The notes below the pieces were generated by a model. The model saw only the letters and a program-made list of their open reading frames with translations. It was not told where the DNA came from and searched no databases. Shown one piece after another: positions 44,354 through 52,727 of a DNA stretch of 64,000 nt. Made by a program: the position numbers and the translations under genes. Source of the stretch: Microbacterium mitrae (GTDB lineage Bacteria; Actinomycetota; Actinomycetes; Actinomycetales; Microbacteriaceae); contig NZ_VRSW01000004.1 of the NCBI RefSeq assembly GCF_008017445.1, positions 62,001 through 126,000 on the forward strand, given 5' to 3'. Position 1 is the stretch's first letter. The number at the start of each line of letters is the position of its first letter.

Positions 44354-45457
44354 ATGAGTAAGGATGCGGAGGTGCTGTTGCTTCGGCAGCCGGGCGTCGT
44401 ACCGTTGCACGAGGACGCGGCCGTGTTCAGCGGAATGCTCGATGGGTTCTCCCGCCAGCAGGTGAGCCGGGGCCTCGCCAAGCAGACGATCCAGATGCGC
44501 CGCTGGCAGGTGCAGCGGTTCCAACGGTTCGCGGACTCATACCCGTGGGAGTGGTTGCCGGGCGATGTCGAGGACTTCACGACAAGCCTGTTCAGCGGCC
44601 CGCGACCGTTGTCGCGCTCGACGGTGCGGATCTATCACCTGACGTTGCGCGCGTTCTGCGACTTCATCACCGACCAGCGCTATGGCTGGGTAGCGGAGTG
44701 TCGGTCTCGGTTCGGGTCGGTGCCGACGCAGGTGTGCTTCGAGTGGAACACGGTCGCGCACACCGTCGACTTCGAGGGCACGCCGGGCCGTCGTCCGCTG
44801 GACTACGACGAACTGGACGCACTGTTCGCCGTCGCGGACGCCCGCGTGGAGACACTGCGGCAGCAGGGCCGCAAGGGCGCGCTGGCCGCGCTGCGGGATG
44901 CCCAGCTACTGAAGACGACTTATGCGTGGGGGCTGCGTCGCCGCGAGGTGCTGGGGCTGGATGTGGTCGATCTGCGCACGAACGCGAAGACACCACAATG
45001 GGGTCGGCTCGGGCTGCTGCACGTGCGCCACGGGAAGTCATCGAAAGGGTCGATCCCCAAGCGCCGCTCGGTGTTGTCGCTGCCGGAGTTCGACTGGGCG
45101 ATCGACGGGTTGCGCGTCTACGTCGAGCAGGTCCGGGAGAAGTTCAGTCCCGGCAATCATCCGGGGCTCTGGCCGACCGAGCGCGGCACCCGCGTCGGTG
45201 ACCGTTACCTCGACCGGCGGTTCGCGCAGCTCCGCGACGAGGCCGAGTTGTCGAGCGAGCTGACCCTGCACAGCCTGCGACATTCGTACGTGACGCATCT
45301 GATCGAACTGGGCTACGCAGAGCAGTTCGTGCAGACCCAGGTCGGGCACGCCTACGCGTCGACGACGGCGATCTACACCTCGGTGACCGACGACTACCGC
45401 AACCGCGTCCTGGCGGCGGCGATCGACAAGTTCTACTTCCCGGAAGGAAGCACCTGA
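44354..45457 (+). CDS. Tyrosine recombinase of the nested element
   Basis: 367 residues. SAM-like core-binding domain (residues 25-120: LAKQTIQMRRWQVQRFQRFA) and catalytic domain. Box I Arg is in YAWGLRRREVLGLDVVDL, the Lys region is HGKSSKG, HxxR is LTLHSLRHSYVTHL, and the nucleophile Tyr is in TTAIYTSVTDDY. All catalytic positions are present. Its stop overlaps the next start by one base (TGATG). Probable mediator of insertion into fic. Confidence 0.9.
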   Translation: MSKDAEVLLLRQPGVVPLHEDAAVFSGMLDGFSRQQVSRGLAKQTIQMRRWQVQRFQRFADSYPWEWLPGDVEDFTTSLFSGPRPLSRSTVRIYHLTLRAFCDFITDQRYGWVAECRSRFGSVPTQVCFEWNTVAHTVDFEGTPGRRPLDYDELDALFAVADARVETLRQQGRKGALAALRDAQLLKTTYAWGLRRREVLGLDVVDLRTNAKTPQWGRLGLLHVRHGKSSKGSIPKRRSVLSLPEFDWAIDGLRVYVEQVREKFSPGNHPGLWPTERGTRVGDRYLDRRFAQLRDEAELSSELTLHSLRHSYVTHLIELGYAEQFVQTQVGHAYASTTAIYTSVTDDYRNRVLAAAIDKFYFPEGST

Positions 45458-45786
45458 TGACGACGAAGACGATCACCTGGCGGTTGCGGACGCTGATGGC
45501 CGAGCGGGGCATGTTCAAGACCACCGACCTCCTCGAACCGCTCAAAGCCGAGGGCGTCGCGCTCTCCCGCGAACAGGTGTTCCGGCTGGTCACGCAGACC
45601 CCGCAACGGCTCAACGTCGAGGTCCTCGCCGCGCTCTGCACGATCCTGGACTGCACCCCGAGCGATCTGCTCGTCCTTGAGCAAGTCGCCACGCAGTCGG
45701 TGAAGGCGACGGGGACGGGCGGGAAGATCGAAGACATCGGAGATCTACGACCCGTCCCTGCGCGTATCCAGCGTCCAAAGCCGTGA
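45457..45786 (+). CDS. XRE-type helix-turn-helix protein of the nested element
   Basis: 109 residues. A Cro/CI-like helix-turn-helix occupies residues 8-75: RLRTLMAERGMF, ALSREQVFRLVTQTPQRLNV, LAALCTILDCTPSDLL. The rest is a Gly/Lys-rich tail. GGAAGGA precedes the ATG. It is translationally coupled on both sides (one-base overlap before, four-base after), so it is likely a stoichiometric or regulatory partner of the two recombinase-like proteins. Confidence 0.85.
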   Translation: MTTKTITWRLRTLMAERGMFKTTDLLEPLKAEGVALSREQVFRLVTQTPQRLNVEVLAALCTILDCTPSDLLVLEQVATQSVKATGTGGKIEDIGDLRPVPARIQRPKP

Positions 45787-47765
45787 CCACGATCCCGCGC
45801 GGCACACCACAGCCGGATGGAGTGTTCGGGCGGCGTGTTGCGGCGGCGTTGAGCGCCAAGGGAGGGACCGCGCCGGAACAGACCATCATTGACGCGGCAG
45901 AACGGCTCATCGACTCACGGCAACGCAACGGGGTGCTGCGTCTGCTGACCAGTGAACAGTTCGATCCCACCGCGTTGGACGGTGAGACTCCGGTACACGT
46001 TCAGGCGCTGCTGGCGAACCTCGCCCGCGGCGGCGCAACCGGCATTCGCTTACCGCTCTGCCCGTCATGCCGCACCAGGAAGGTCGTCAAGGTCCGCAAC
46101 GAGCACGGTGAGCGCGAGTGCTTCCGCTGTTCACAACGCCGCGCCTACGCCGAGTGCCCCCAGTGCCTGCGAGTAAAGAAGCTCACCGCGACCAACGCCG
46201 ATGGGCAGCGCGTCTGCCAGCGCTGCGGCCCCGAAGGCATCCCGACGTTCACCTGCGACGACTGCGGGAAGACGGTCACCACCGTCGGGCGCATCAACGG
46301 GCGAAGAGTCTGCCTGAACTGCCTGCCGCCGCGCCTGCGTCGCTGCGTCTCCTGCGGACAGCAGAAGAAGATCGCCGCGAACATGCTCCACGGCCCGCAC
46401 TGCTTCGCCTGCCACAATCGCATTCTCCGCAACGCGGCACCCTGCCCTGGATGCGCTCAGAAACGCATCCTCGCGTTCCTCGGCACCGACGAGCGCCCCT
46501 GCTGCGCGGACTGCGCCGGGCAGGCTGCCCGCTACGCCTGCCGCCGCTGCGGCAGCGAAGAGCACCACTACGGTCGCCTCTGCGGGAAGTGCGTCCTCCG
46601 CGACCGCTGCGACGACATCCTCACCGGCCCCGACGGTGAGTTCCTTCCCCCGATGCGGGCACTGCGTGACTACCTGGCCGCGCAGCCCCGCCCGGCTCAG
46701 ATCATCAAGTGGCTGCACATGGGGCCGAGCACGGAGCTGCTGCGCGACATCGCATCCGGCCGAACACCAATCGAGTCGGTGCTCGACACGCCGCGGCCGA
46801 GCAAGCCGTTGAGCTACCTGAGGACGCTGCTCCTCGACGCCTGTGCCCTGCCCCGCGACGCGGCGGCCACCAGGCAACTGATGGCCTGGGCGACGCAGAC
46901 CATCAACGAAGCCCCGGCCGAGCACCACCAGATGCTACGCACATACACGCGTTGGGTGCTACTCCGCAGGGCCAGTCGCGATAGTTCCGGCGACATCTCC
47001 GCGGGCGCAGCTCGGCACGTCAAAGCATCCCTGCGCGGCCTGGTCGCCTTCCTCACCTGGGCAGAGGAACAGCAGACACCCCTGCGCGCTCTCACTCAGG
47101 CACAGATTGAGGAGTTCACCACCCTCCGCACCGCCCGCCGCTGGCTCCCGCAGTTCCTGGCTTGGGCAGCCGAACGAGATATCACGCCCGACCTCCACAT
47201 CTCGATGCTCCCTCGCCAAGTTCCCACGATCAGCACGTCCGAAGAGCACCTCGAACACGTCATTCGCGTCCTTGCCACGGATCAAACGATCGCGCTCGAC
47301 GCACGTCTCGCGGCGCTACTGATAGCGGTCTACGGTCTCCCAGCCAGCAAGGTTCTCATCCTGCGCCGCGACCAGCTCCGCGACCAAGACGCTGCCCTCG
47401 ACCTCCTCATCGGGGACCGCCCACTCGCGCTCCCCGATCCGATCGCCGTGCTCGCGCGAGAACAACTCGATCTCCTCTCGGAGGCACCGCCCAATGCCTG
47501 GCTGTTCCCCGGCCTTCGACCCGGCCAGCCGCGTGACCCGCAGTATCTCAACCGGCGACTCCGCCCGCTCGGCGTTACCATCTCCGAATTGCAAAGCACC
47601 GCACGATTCCGCCTCGCAGGCGCGGTCCCAGCCAAAGTCCTCGCCGACATGCTCGACTTCAGCGTCGCAACCTTCGAGAACTACGCCCGCCTCTCAGGCA
47701 GCACCCGCGGCGACTACCCAGCGCTACGAGAAGTCAGCAAACGACGGGCAGCTCCGGCAGGCTGA
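45783..47765 (+). CDS. Six-zinc-ribbon protein with degenerate tyrosine-recombinase C-terminus
   Basis: 660 residues. An N-terminal helical part is followed by six successive CxxC...CxxC ribbons between residues 93 and 270: Cys93/96/113/116, 125/128/145/148, 158/161/177/180, 188/191/207/210, 221/224 with 241/244, and 253/256/267/270. The C-terminal 350 residues look like a tyrosine recombinase. LPASKVLILRRDQL stands where the box I Arg should be, ELQSTARFRLAG where HxLRHT should be, yet FENYARLSG keeps a Tyr at the usual nucleophile site. It is therefore probably not catalytic alone. GTG start overlapping the XRE gene. Confidence 0.75.
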   Translation: MTTIPRGTPQPDGVFGRRVAAALSAKGGTAPEQTIIDAAERLIDSRQRNGVLRLLTSEQFDPTALDGETPVHVQALLANLARGGATGIRLPLCPSCRTRKVVKVRNEHGERECFRCSQRRAYAECPQCLRVKKLTATNADGQRVCQRCGPEGIPTFTCDDCGKTVTTVGRINGRRVCLNCLPPRLRRCVSCGQQKKIAANMLHGPHCFACHNRILRNAAPCPGCAQKRILAFLGTDERPCCADCAGQAARYACRRCGSEEHHYGRLCGKCVLRDRCDDILTGPDGEFLPPMRALRDYLAAQPRPAQIIKWLHMGPSTELLRDIASGRTPIESVLDTPRPSKPLSYLRTLLLDACALPRDAAATRQLMAWATQTINEAPAEHHQMLRTYTRWVLLRRASRDSSGDISAGAARHVKASLRGLVAFLTWAEEQQTPLRALTQAQIEEFTTLRTARRWLPQFLAWAAERDITPDLHISMLPRQVPTISTSEEHLEHVIRVLATDQTIALDARLAALLIAVYGLPASKVLILRRDQLRDQDAALDLLIGDRPLALPDPIAVLAREQLDLLSEAPPNAWLFPGLRPGQPRDPQYLNRRLRPLGVTISELQSTARFRLAGAVPAKVLADMLDFSVATFENYARLSGSTRGDYPALREVSKRRAAPAG

Positions 47766-47807
47766 CCGATCGATTTGCGCGCTGCGGGCTTCTGCTCTAA
47801 TGGGTGT

Positions 47808-48863
47808 ATGGCTCCGAAGTCGTTTGAGACAACTCCCAAAGCTCGTCCAGGTGATCGGGTTGCAGTGATTTCTCCAGCGTTTGCCGCGCCAGCGGTCTCG
47901 CTCACGCTGCACGAGCAAGCGATGCGACGGTTGACCGAAGCCACGGGCCTGATCCCGGTTGAGTACCCAACTACGCGGCAGCTCGGCGCAAGCGCGGAGG
48001 CACGTGCCGCCGACGTCACCGCGGCGTTCGCGGACCCGAGCATCAAAGCCGTACTTGCCACGATCGGCGGCGACGACCAACTGACCGTCATCCCGCACAT
48101 CGATACCGCCGTGCTCGCAGCGAACCCGAAGCCATTCCTCGGATACAGCGACAACACGAACCTGCACAACCTGCTGTGGAACCTCGGCGTGCCAAGCTTC
48201 TACGGCGGTTCGACCCAGGTACACCTCGGGCCCGGCCCGCACCTTGATGACATCCATGTGCGATCGCTGCGGGCGGCCCTGCTCGACGGCGGCACCCTTG
48301 ATCTCACCGAACCCGGCGAGTCTGAGGACTTCGGATGGCCGTGGGACGATCCTCGGTCCTTGACGGAGTTCGGCAACCGCGAGACCACTGAACCGTGGAC
48401 CTGGGGTGGGCCAGACAAGGCCGTGTCAGGCCCCACCTGGGGCGGTTGCATCGAAGTCATCGACCAGATCGCCATCGCTGGACGAATGCCTGACAACGCC
48501 GACCTGGACGGTGCGATCCTCATGTTGGAAACCAGTGAGGAGACACCGTCCGCAGACGAGGTCAAGCGTTGGGTGCGCGCCCTGGGCGAGCGCGGGACCC
48601 TCAGCTCTGTTGCCGGTGTGCTCGTCGCCCGGCCACCGGTCAGCGACCTGCACTCACCCGTGCCGCCTGCGCTAGAACGAGCACGCCTGCGCAAGGCACA
48701 ACGGGACGCGATCATCGAGCAGGTCACCACATACAACCCCAATGCTGTGATCTGTGTCGGGGTGCCATTCGGACACACCCGCCCGCAGTGGATCGTCCCA
48801 CATGGCGGCACCATCGCGCTCGACGGAGCACACCGCATCGTGACCGCAGACTACGAACACTGA
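47808..48863 (+). CDS. S66 family peptidase (LD-carboxypeptidase / MccF-like)
   Basis: 351 residues. The S66 fold is recognised by RPGDRVAVISPAFAAP at the start, AVLATIGGDDQLTVIPHID, FLGYSDNTNLHNLLWNLGV, and GCIEVIDQIAIAGRMP. The Ser-Glu-His triad of this family is probably Ser in GYSDN, with the Glu and His in MLETSEE and FGHTRPQ. S66 enzymes cleave the L,D bond in recycled peptidoglycan or inactivate microcin C-like antibiotics (MccF). As the only cargo gene of the nested element, an immunity role is plausible but unproven. I chose the ATG at 47808. Confidence 0.82.
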   Translation: MAPKSFETTPKARPGDRVAVISPAFAAPAVSLTLHEQAMRRLTEATGLIPVEYPTTRQLGASAEARAADVTAAFADPSIKAVLATIGGDDQLTVIPHIDTAVLAANPKPFLGYSDNTNLHNLLWNLGVPSFYGGSTQVHLGPGPHLDDIHVRSLRAALLDGGTLDLTEPGESEDFGWPWDDPRSLTEFGNRETTEPWTWGGPDKAVSGPTWGGCIEVIDQIAIAGRMPDNADLDGAILMLETSEETPSADEVKRWVRALGERGTLSSVAGVLVARPPVSDLHSPVPPALERARLRKAQRDAIIEQVTTYNPNAVICVGVPFGHTRPQWIVPHGGTIALDGAHRIVTADYEH

Positions 48864-48941
48864 GCAATCCGCTTCCGCGCAAACGGCTACGCGCTCAGAA
48901 CTCCGGATCCTGTCCAACCGCGACGACAACTCAGAATCTGC

Positions 48942-48956
48942 CGAATAGTTCCCGCT
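48942..48956 (-). repeat. Right inverted repeat of nested element
   Basis: On the minus strand AGCGGGAACTATTCG, 13 of 15 bases matching 44129-44143. It ends 22 bases from the fic junction. Confidence 0.55.
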
Positions 48957-48978
48957 CGGATAATGCACTTCCACCGGT

Positions 48979-49365
48979 AGTCGTCTCGCCCCACACCCAG
49001 GCGAGCCCGTCGGAGAACGCATCCGCATCCAGCCCACGCAAGTAGTCGCGGGCGGCGAGCTGCCCGAAGACGCGCTCGGCCTCCGCGACGATGAACTGTG
49101 GGCGACAATGAATGATGCCGGTGCCGCCGGGGTGCGTGTCGGTGTCTCTGACCTCGCCCGCCCAGGCGTACAGATCGCTCGTCAGCGCCCGATGGATTGC
49201 CAGGAGATGCGGGAGGTCGTAGTCGCCAGGGATCGGGTGCTCGCGCAGTTCACCCATTCGTTGCCCGATGACCTCGGTCTCCACGAACTTCCAGTGCTCG
49301 TAGTCCGTGATGCCGAGCTTGTTGACCAGAACATCAGAACCCGGATAGGTGTAGTGATCCGGCAT
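48979..49365 (-). pseudogene. Fic toxin, N-terminal half (split by nested element)
   Basis: From the ATG at 49365: YPGSDVLVNKLGITDYEHW, ELREHPIPGDYDLPHLLAIH, then FSDGLAWVWGETT, at which point the Fic homology stops. The frame continues for 16 unrelated residues of element sequence to a stop at 48931. The expected next residues, the IHPFREGN active-site motif, are found at 44,126 downwards. It lies nine bases after the antitoxin gene. Truncated and inactive. Confidence 0.82.
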
Positions 49366-49374
49366 GAGCGCGAG

Positions 49375-49578
49375 CTACCGCGCAGGAGCGAAACGAGCCT
49401 CGGCCCGTGCGATCACCTCGGCCACGGCCTCGTCAGCGGTGACCTCGCCGCGCACCTGCCGCGCCAGCAGTTCCAGGCCCTCGGGCGACATTTCCGCGCC
49501 CGCGGTCTGCTGCCCGGCCTGCACCTCCGCGAGGACGCGCTGAACGTGCGCCTCGGATACGCGAGTCTTCGTAGCCAT
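49375..49578 (-). CDS. VbhA-like antitoxin of the Fic pair
   Basis: 67 residues. The C-terminal half EGLELLARQVRGEVTADEAV resembles the VbhA antitoxin domain, in which a helix blocks the Fic ATP site. The inhibitory [S/T]xxxE[G/N] motif is not clearly present (the closest is EMSPEG), so this is a family-level guess from the fold pattern and its position directly before fic. ATG at 49578. It remains intact although its toxin is broken. Confidence 0.65.
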   Translation of the reverse strand: MATKTRVSEAHVQRVLAEVQAGQQTAGAEMSPEGLELLARQVRGEVTADEAVAEVIARAEARFAPAR

Positions 49579-49690
49579 GCGGGGTGCCTCCTTATGGTCG
49601 GCGTTCTTCGTCTAGTTTACGGCGCTAGGCCGACATTCACATGGAAGCAGAGCACGGGAGTACCGATCCGGCACAACGGGCGATGGAGCA

Positions 49691-49939
49691 TCAGGACTCG
49701 CTGCTCTCGCTCGGGGAGCTGGCGAAGAGTGCGAGGAACTTCTCGCGCGGGATCACGATGCGCCGTCCGAGCTTGACATGCGGGATCGTGCCCTCGTTGA
49801 TGCTCGTGGTGATCGTGCGGGGATCGACGCCGAGTGCTTCGGCGGCTTCCTTGCGGGTGATGACGAGGCTGCGCCGCTTGCGGAGGTCGTCCATGTCGAG
49901 GGTGCTCTGCCGCATCGTCACACCATCCGTTCGTGTCAT
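49691..49939 (-). CDS. Excisionase-like helix-turn-helix protein
   Basis: 82 residues. Residues 25-75 form a MerR/Xis-type winged helix: LVITRKEAAEALGVDPRTIT, then GTIPHVKLGRRIVIPREKF. Such proteins bind DNA near attachment sites and direct the integrase to excise. It diverges from the XRE-integrase pair across 75 bases. I chose the ATG at 49939; an ATG at 49915 would also keep the whole domain. Confidence 0.8.
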   Translation of the reverse strand: MTRTDGVTMRQSTLDMDDLRKRRSLVITRKEAAEALGVDPRTITTSINEGTIPHVKLGRRIVIPREKFLALFASSPSESSES

Positions 49940-50014
49940 CGCCGAGAAATGTGGTTCCTAACACCGTAGAGAATCGCACTTGCGTTGTCAAGTATCGCAC
50001 TGTAGATTTCTACT
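49940..50014. promoter_or_regulatory. Divergent control region between xis-like and XRE genes
   Basis: 75 bases, AT-rich against the surroundings. It holds two near-copies of a 9-base word, AATCGCACT (49973-49981) and TATCGCACT (49993-50001), 20 bases apart, each near a GTAGA. Likely binding sites for the XRE protein, placed to control integration and excision genes together. Confidence 0.5.
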
Positions 50015-50668
50015 ATGGAAACAGAGAGAGTGCGGGGCAACCCCGCAGGCATCACGAACACGCACGTCGCGCAGAACATCCGCACCGCCCGCCAAGCGAT
50101 CGGCATGGACTTGCGCACCATGTCCGAGGGCCTGAAAGCCGCCGGGCGCAAGCTCTCCACCTCGGGCATCAGCAAGCTAGAGGCCGGGGATCGCCGCGTG
50201 GACGTGGACGACCTCACCGTGATCGCCTACCTGCTGCGCACGACCCCGGCCGCGCTCCTGACGCCGCCGGATGAGCAGACGACGCTCACGGGCGTGCCGG
50301 AGGGGTATGAGCCGGAAGAGATCGACCGGTGGATGCGCGGGGAACTCGTGCTCACCGAGGAGGGGCTGTTCAACTACTGGCAGCAGGAATGGGTGATCTG
50401 CACCGACCGCATCCACTACCTCGAAACCACGCTCGCGGGCATGACCGCGCCCGACCCGGACGATCCCGAGAGGCCGCGAGCGAACCCCAAGACCATCGCC
50501 GCCTATGCCGAGCGCCTACAGACCGCCAGAGCGCGCGAGCAGGCCATCCGGGAGCGGGGCGTGCAGATCGACCCGACCGGGCGCGTGTTCAACGCCAAGG
50601 ACTACACCGAGAACTACGCCGACACCCACCAGCCCGGACAGACCACCGCAAGGAGCACCCTGTCATGA
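50015..50668 (+). CDS. XRE family regulator coupled to integrase
   Basis: 217 residues. Helix-turn-helix at residues 18-80: VAQNIRTARQAIGMDLRTMS, STSGISKLEAGDRRVDVDDL. The middle and C-terminal parts are acidic and helical (YWQQEWVICTDRIHYLETTL). It overlaps the integrase start by four bases, so regulator and integrase are made together. Related regulators occupy the same spot in actinobacterial integrative elements. The start ATG lies just after the repeated CGCACT sites, so autoregulation is likely. Confidence 0.85.
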   Translation: METERVRGNPAGITNTHVAQNIRTARQAIGMDLRTMSEGLKAAGRKLSTSGISKLEAGDRRVDVDDLTVIAYLLRTTPAALLTPPDEQTTLTGVPEGYEPEEIDRWMRGELVLTEEGLFNYWQQEWVICTDRIHYLETTLAGMTAPDPDDPERPRANPKTIAAYAERLQTARAREQAIRERGVQIDPTGRVFNAKDYTENYADTHQPGQTTARSTLS

Positions 50669-51927
50669 CCACGAAGCAGCCCGCCGAGCAGAGCGGCGGG
50701 GGTGAGAAGCAGCAGCGGCGCTCCCGCTCCCGGCAGCCCGGCTCGATCCAGGCCTACGACACCGATAAGGGCAGGCGGTGGCGATTCCAGATCTACGTCC
50801 TGAAAGACCCCGAGTACCCCGAGATGGGATCGCGCAGGCTCACCCGCTCCGGGTTCACCAGCACCGACGAGGCCAACGACGCCTTGCAGGAGGCGCTGAA
50901 GCAGCGCAAGCAGAACGAGAAGTTCGGCAACAAGGTGCCCACGCTCGGCGTCTATGCCGATGAGTGGGCGGCGGGCTTGAAGCTCGCGGCGTCCACGATC
51001 AAGGGGTACAAGAAGATCATCCGCAACCACATCCGCCCACAGCTCGGCACGATCCGGCTCGACAAGCTCACCGCCACGAGGATCGCCCGCCACTACCGCG
51101 ACTTGGAGAAGTCGGGCCGTAAGGACACCTACGGCAAGGGCAAGCCGCTCTCTGCGAACTCGGTTCACAAGGTGCATGTCGTGTTGGGTGCGATCCTCGA
51201 CGCCGCGATAGACGATGGGCACCTGACGGTGAACCCGGCGAAGAAGAAGCGCACCGTCAAGCCGCCGACCACGAGCGAGGTGCGGGCGCAGAAACCCGAA
51301 ATCGTCACCTGGACGGCCGAGCAGTTGCAGACCTTCCTCACCTGGAACCGCGACGAACTGGAAGACGAACTGTTCCCACTGTGGAGACTCATCGCCTACA
51401 CCGGCATGAGACGCAGCGAAGCCCTCGCCCTGAAATGGAACGACCTCAACACCAAGGCGATGCGCGTCAGCATCCGCCGCGCGGTCGATACCGACGACTG
51501 GACGAAGACCAAGCCCCCGAAGACCGGCAACGCCCGCGTGATCGACAGAGACGAGGACACCCTGAAAGTCCTCGCCTCCTACAAAGTCGCCCGCGCGGAA
51601 CTGGCCTTCGAACTCGCCAAGGCCGACGCCTACATCTTCGGCGACGACGACGGCAAGCTGCGCTCACCCGACGCAATGACGAGCCGATGGGATCGCCGCA
51701 TGAACTGGCTCACCACGAAACACGACACCATGCACCGCGTCACGATCAAGGGGCTGCGTCACACCCACGCGACCCTCCTGCTCGAACTCGGCGAGCACCC
51801 CAAGGTCGTGCAGGAGCGTCTTGGTCACTCAACGATCACGACGACAATGAACATCTACTCCCACGTCACCCCGACCATGCAGAGGTCGGCAGTGACCCGC
51901 TTCGCCGCCCATCTCGGGAACGCGTGA
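50665..51927 (+). CDS. int: Phage-type tyrosine integrase of the tRNA-Leu element
   Basis: 420 residues. N-terminal AP2-like arm-binding domain (residues 25-75), SAM-like domain (VYADEWAAGLKLAASTIKGY), and catalytic domain: box I Arg in YTGMRRSEALALKWNDL, HxxR in IKGLRHTHATLLLELG, LGHSTITTTMNIYSHV with the Tyr nucleophile. ATG at 50665 with AAGGAG upstream. It lies about 1 kb from the tRNA attachment site, as usual for integrases of tRNA-targeted elements. All catalytic residues are present. Confidence 0.93.
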   Translation: MTTKQPAEQSGGGEKQQRRSRSRQPGSIQAYDTDKGRRWRFQIYVLKDPEYPEMGSRRLTRSGFTSTDEANDALQEALKQRKQNEKFGNKVPTLGVYADEWAAGLKLAASTIKGYKKIIRNHIRPQLGTIRLDKLTATRIARHYRDLEKSGRKDTYGKGKPLSANSVHKVHVVLGAILDAAIDDGHLTVNPAKKKRTVKPPTTSEVRAQKPEIVTWTAEQLQTFLTWNRDELEDELFPLWRLIAYTGMRRSEALALKWNDLNTKAMRVSIRRAVDTDDWTKTKPPKTGNARVIDRDEDTLKVLASYKVARAELAFELAKADAYIFGDDDGKLRSPDAMTSRWDRRMNWLTTKHDTMHRVTIKGLRHTHATLLLELGEHPKVVQERLGHSTITTTMNIYSHVTPTMQRSAVTRFAAHLGNA

Positions 51928-51932
51928 CAGAT

Positions 51933-52727
51933 TCAGAACACCGGGATGACACCCGAGAGTTGCAGGATCGGAAGGATGATCGCCGGAGAGGACATCATGA
52001 TGTTCACGATCCAGTGGGCGATCACCACAGGCAACAGGCGTCCTTGCCTGCGCACGATGATCGCTGCGCACAGACCCCACACGGTGAACGCGATGAAGTA
52101 GACGAGCATGCCGGGAACAGTGGCCGCGAAAAGGATGTGCTGAGCGCCGAACAACAGTGACGTTGCGAGGATCGCTGCTGCGCCGCCCCAGCGCGACGCG
52201 ATCCCGTCCAAGCTGTAGCCGCGGAAGACAAGCTCCTCTGTCGGAGCATTGATCAGCATGAACGGCACCACCGCCACGAGCGAGATGACGAGCAGAAGCG
52301 CTGGCTCCATCTGAACAGATGACTCCGCGTCGAAGAAGATCGTGGCAAACGCGGAGGGTGCATCGCTTCCGTACAGCGCGAACACCGTGCCAGCCACCAC
52401 TGCCATGAACGGCACGTTCAGCACAAAGAGCCAAAGCAGCCCCCACAGGACGTCTCGACCGATGCGCCCCTTCTGAATGCCGAGCGCTGCGCTGAGCGAC
52501 ACTCCTTCATCACGATAGAACTTGCGCACCATCACCAGGCAGAGCACGTTCACGGGCAAGAGGCCGAGCGTCGCCCACGTCGTACTCGGTGGGAACGACT
52601 CGATCCCGCTGGTAGCCCGAATGATAAGCCATATCACCAGGGTCACGACCAGGATCAGGCCCAGCCGCACCGCCAGCAGACGCCACGCACGCCCAGCAGT
52701 GTTCTTTAGGGTCGCTGCTTCAACCAT
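51933..52727 (-). CDS. CPBP family membrane metalloprotease
   Basis: 264 residues with about seven membrane helices. CPBP (Abi) signature residues: the EExxxR motif in APTEELVFRGYSLD, the His in FGAQHILFA, and the closing HWIVN. Members act in bacteriocin self-immunity or as prenyl-protease-like enzymes. It is cargo between the integrase and the tRNA. Start taken as the ATG at 52727; the upstream extension to 52799 has no membrane character. Confidence 0.88.
   Translation of the reverse strand: MVEAATLKNTAGRAWRLLAVRLGLILVVTLVIWLIIRATSGIESFPPSTTWATLGLLPVNVLCLVMVRKFYRDEGVSLSAALGIQKGRIGRDVLWGLLWLFVLNVPFMAVVAGTVFALYGSDAPSAFATIFFDAESSVQMEPALLLVISLVAVVPFMLINAPTEELVFRGYSLDGIASRWGGAAAILATSLLFGAQHILFAATVPGMLVYFIAFTVWGLCAAIIVRRQGRLLPVVIAHWIVNIMMSSPAIILPILQLSGVIPVF

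Larger units (their letters stand above)
44127..48978. mobile_element. Nested tyrosine-recombinase element, about 4.85 kb, inserted in fic
   Basis: The two halves of fic lie outside 44127 and 48978 and join in frame: GETT on one side, SIHATRDVNTRSQ on the other. Near the ends are imperfect inverted repeats, AGCGAGAACTTTTCG (44129-44143) and the complement of AGCGGGAACTATTCG (48942-48956), 13 of 15 identical. Content: tyrosine recombinase, XRE protein, zinc-ribbon recombinase-like protein and an S66 peptidase, all on the plus strand. The first three overlap. The right inverted repeat is 22 bases short of the fic junction and the left only 2, so the exact ends are uncertain by some 20 bases. 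Confidence 0.78.

Noticed and set aside
44127..48978. Ordinary insertion sequence or Tn3-type transposon
   Set aside because: No DDE transposase or serine resolvase; the recombinase is of the tyrosine type and no target duplication is visible at the fic junction.
48931..49365. Complete small Fic/Doc protein
   Set aside because: The frame ends before the HPFxxGNxR motif and its last 16 residues are not Fic-like; the missing part is at 43725-44126.
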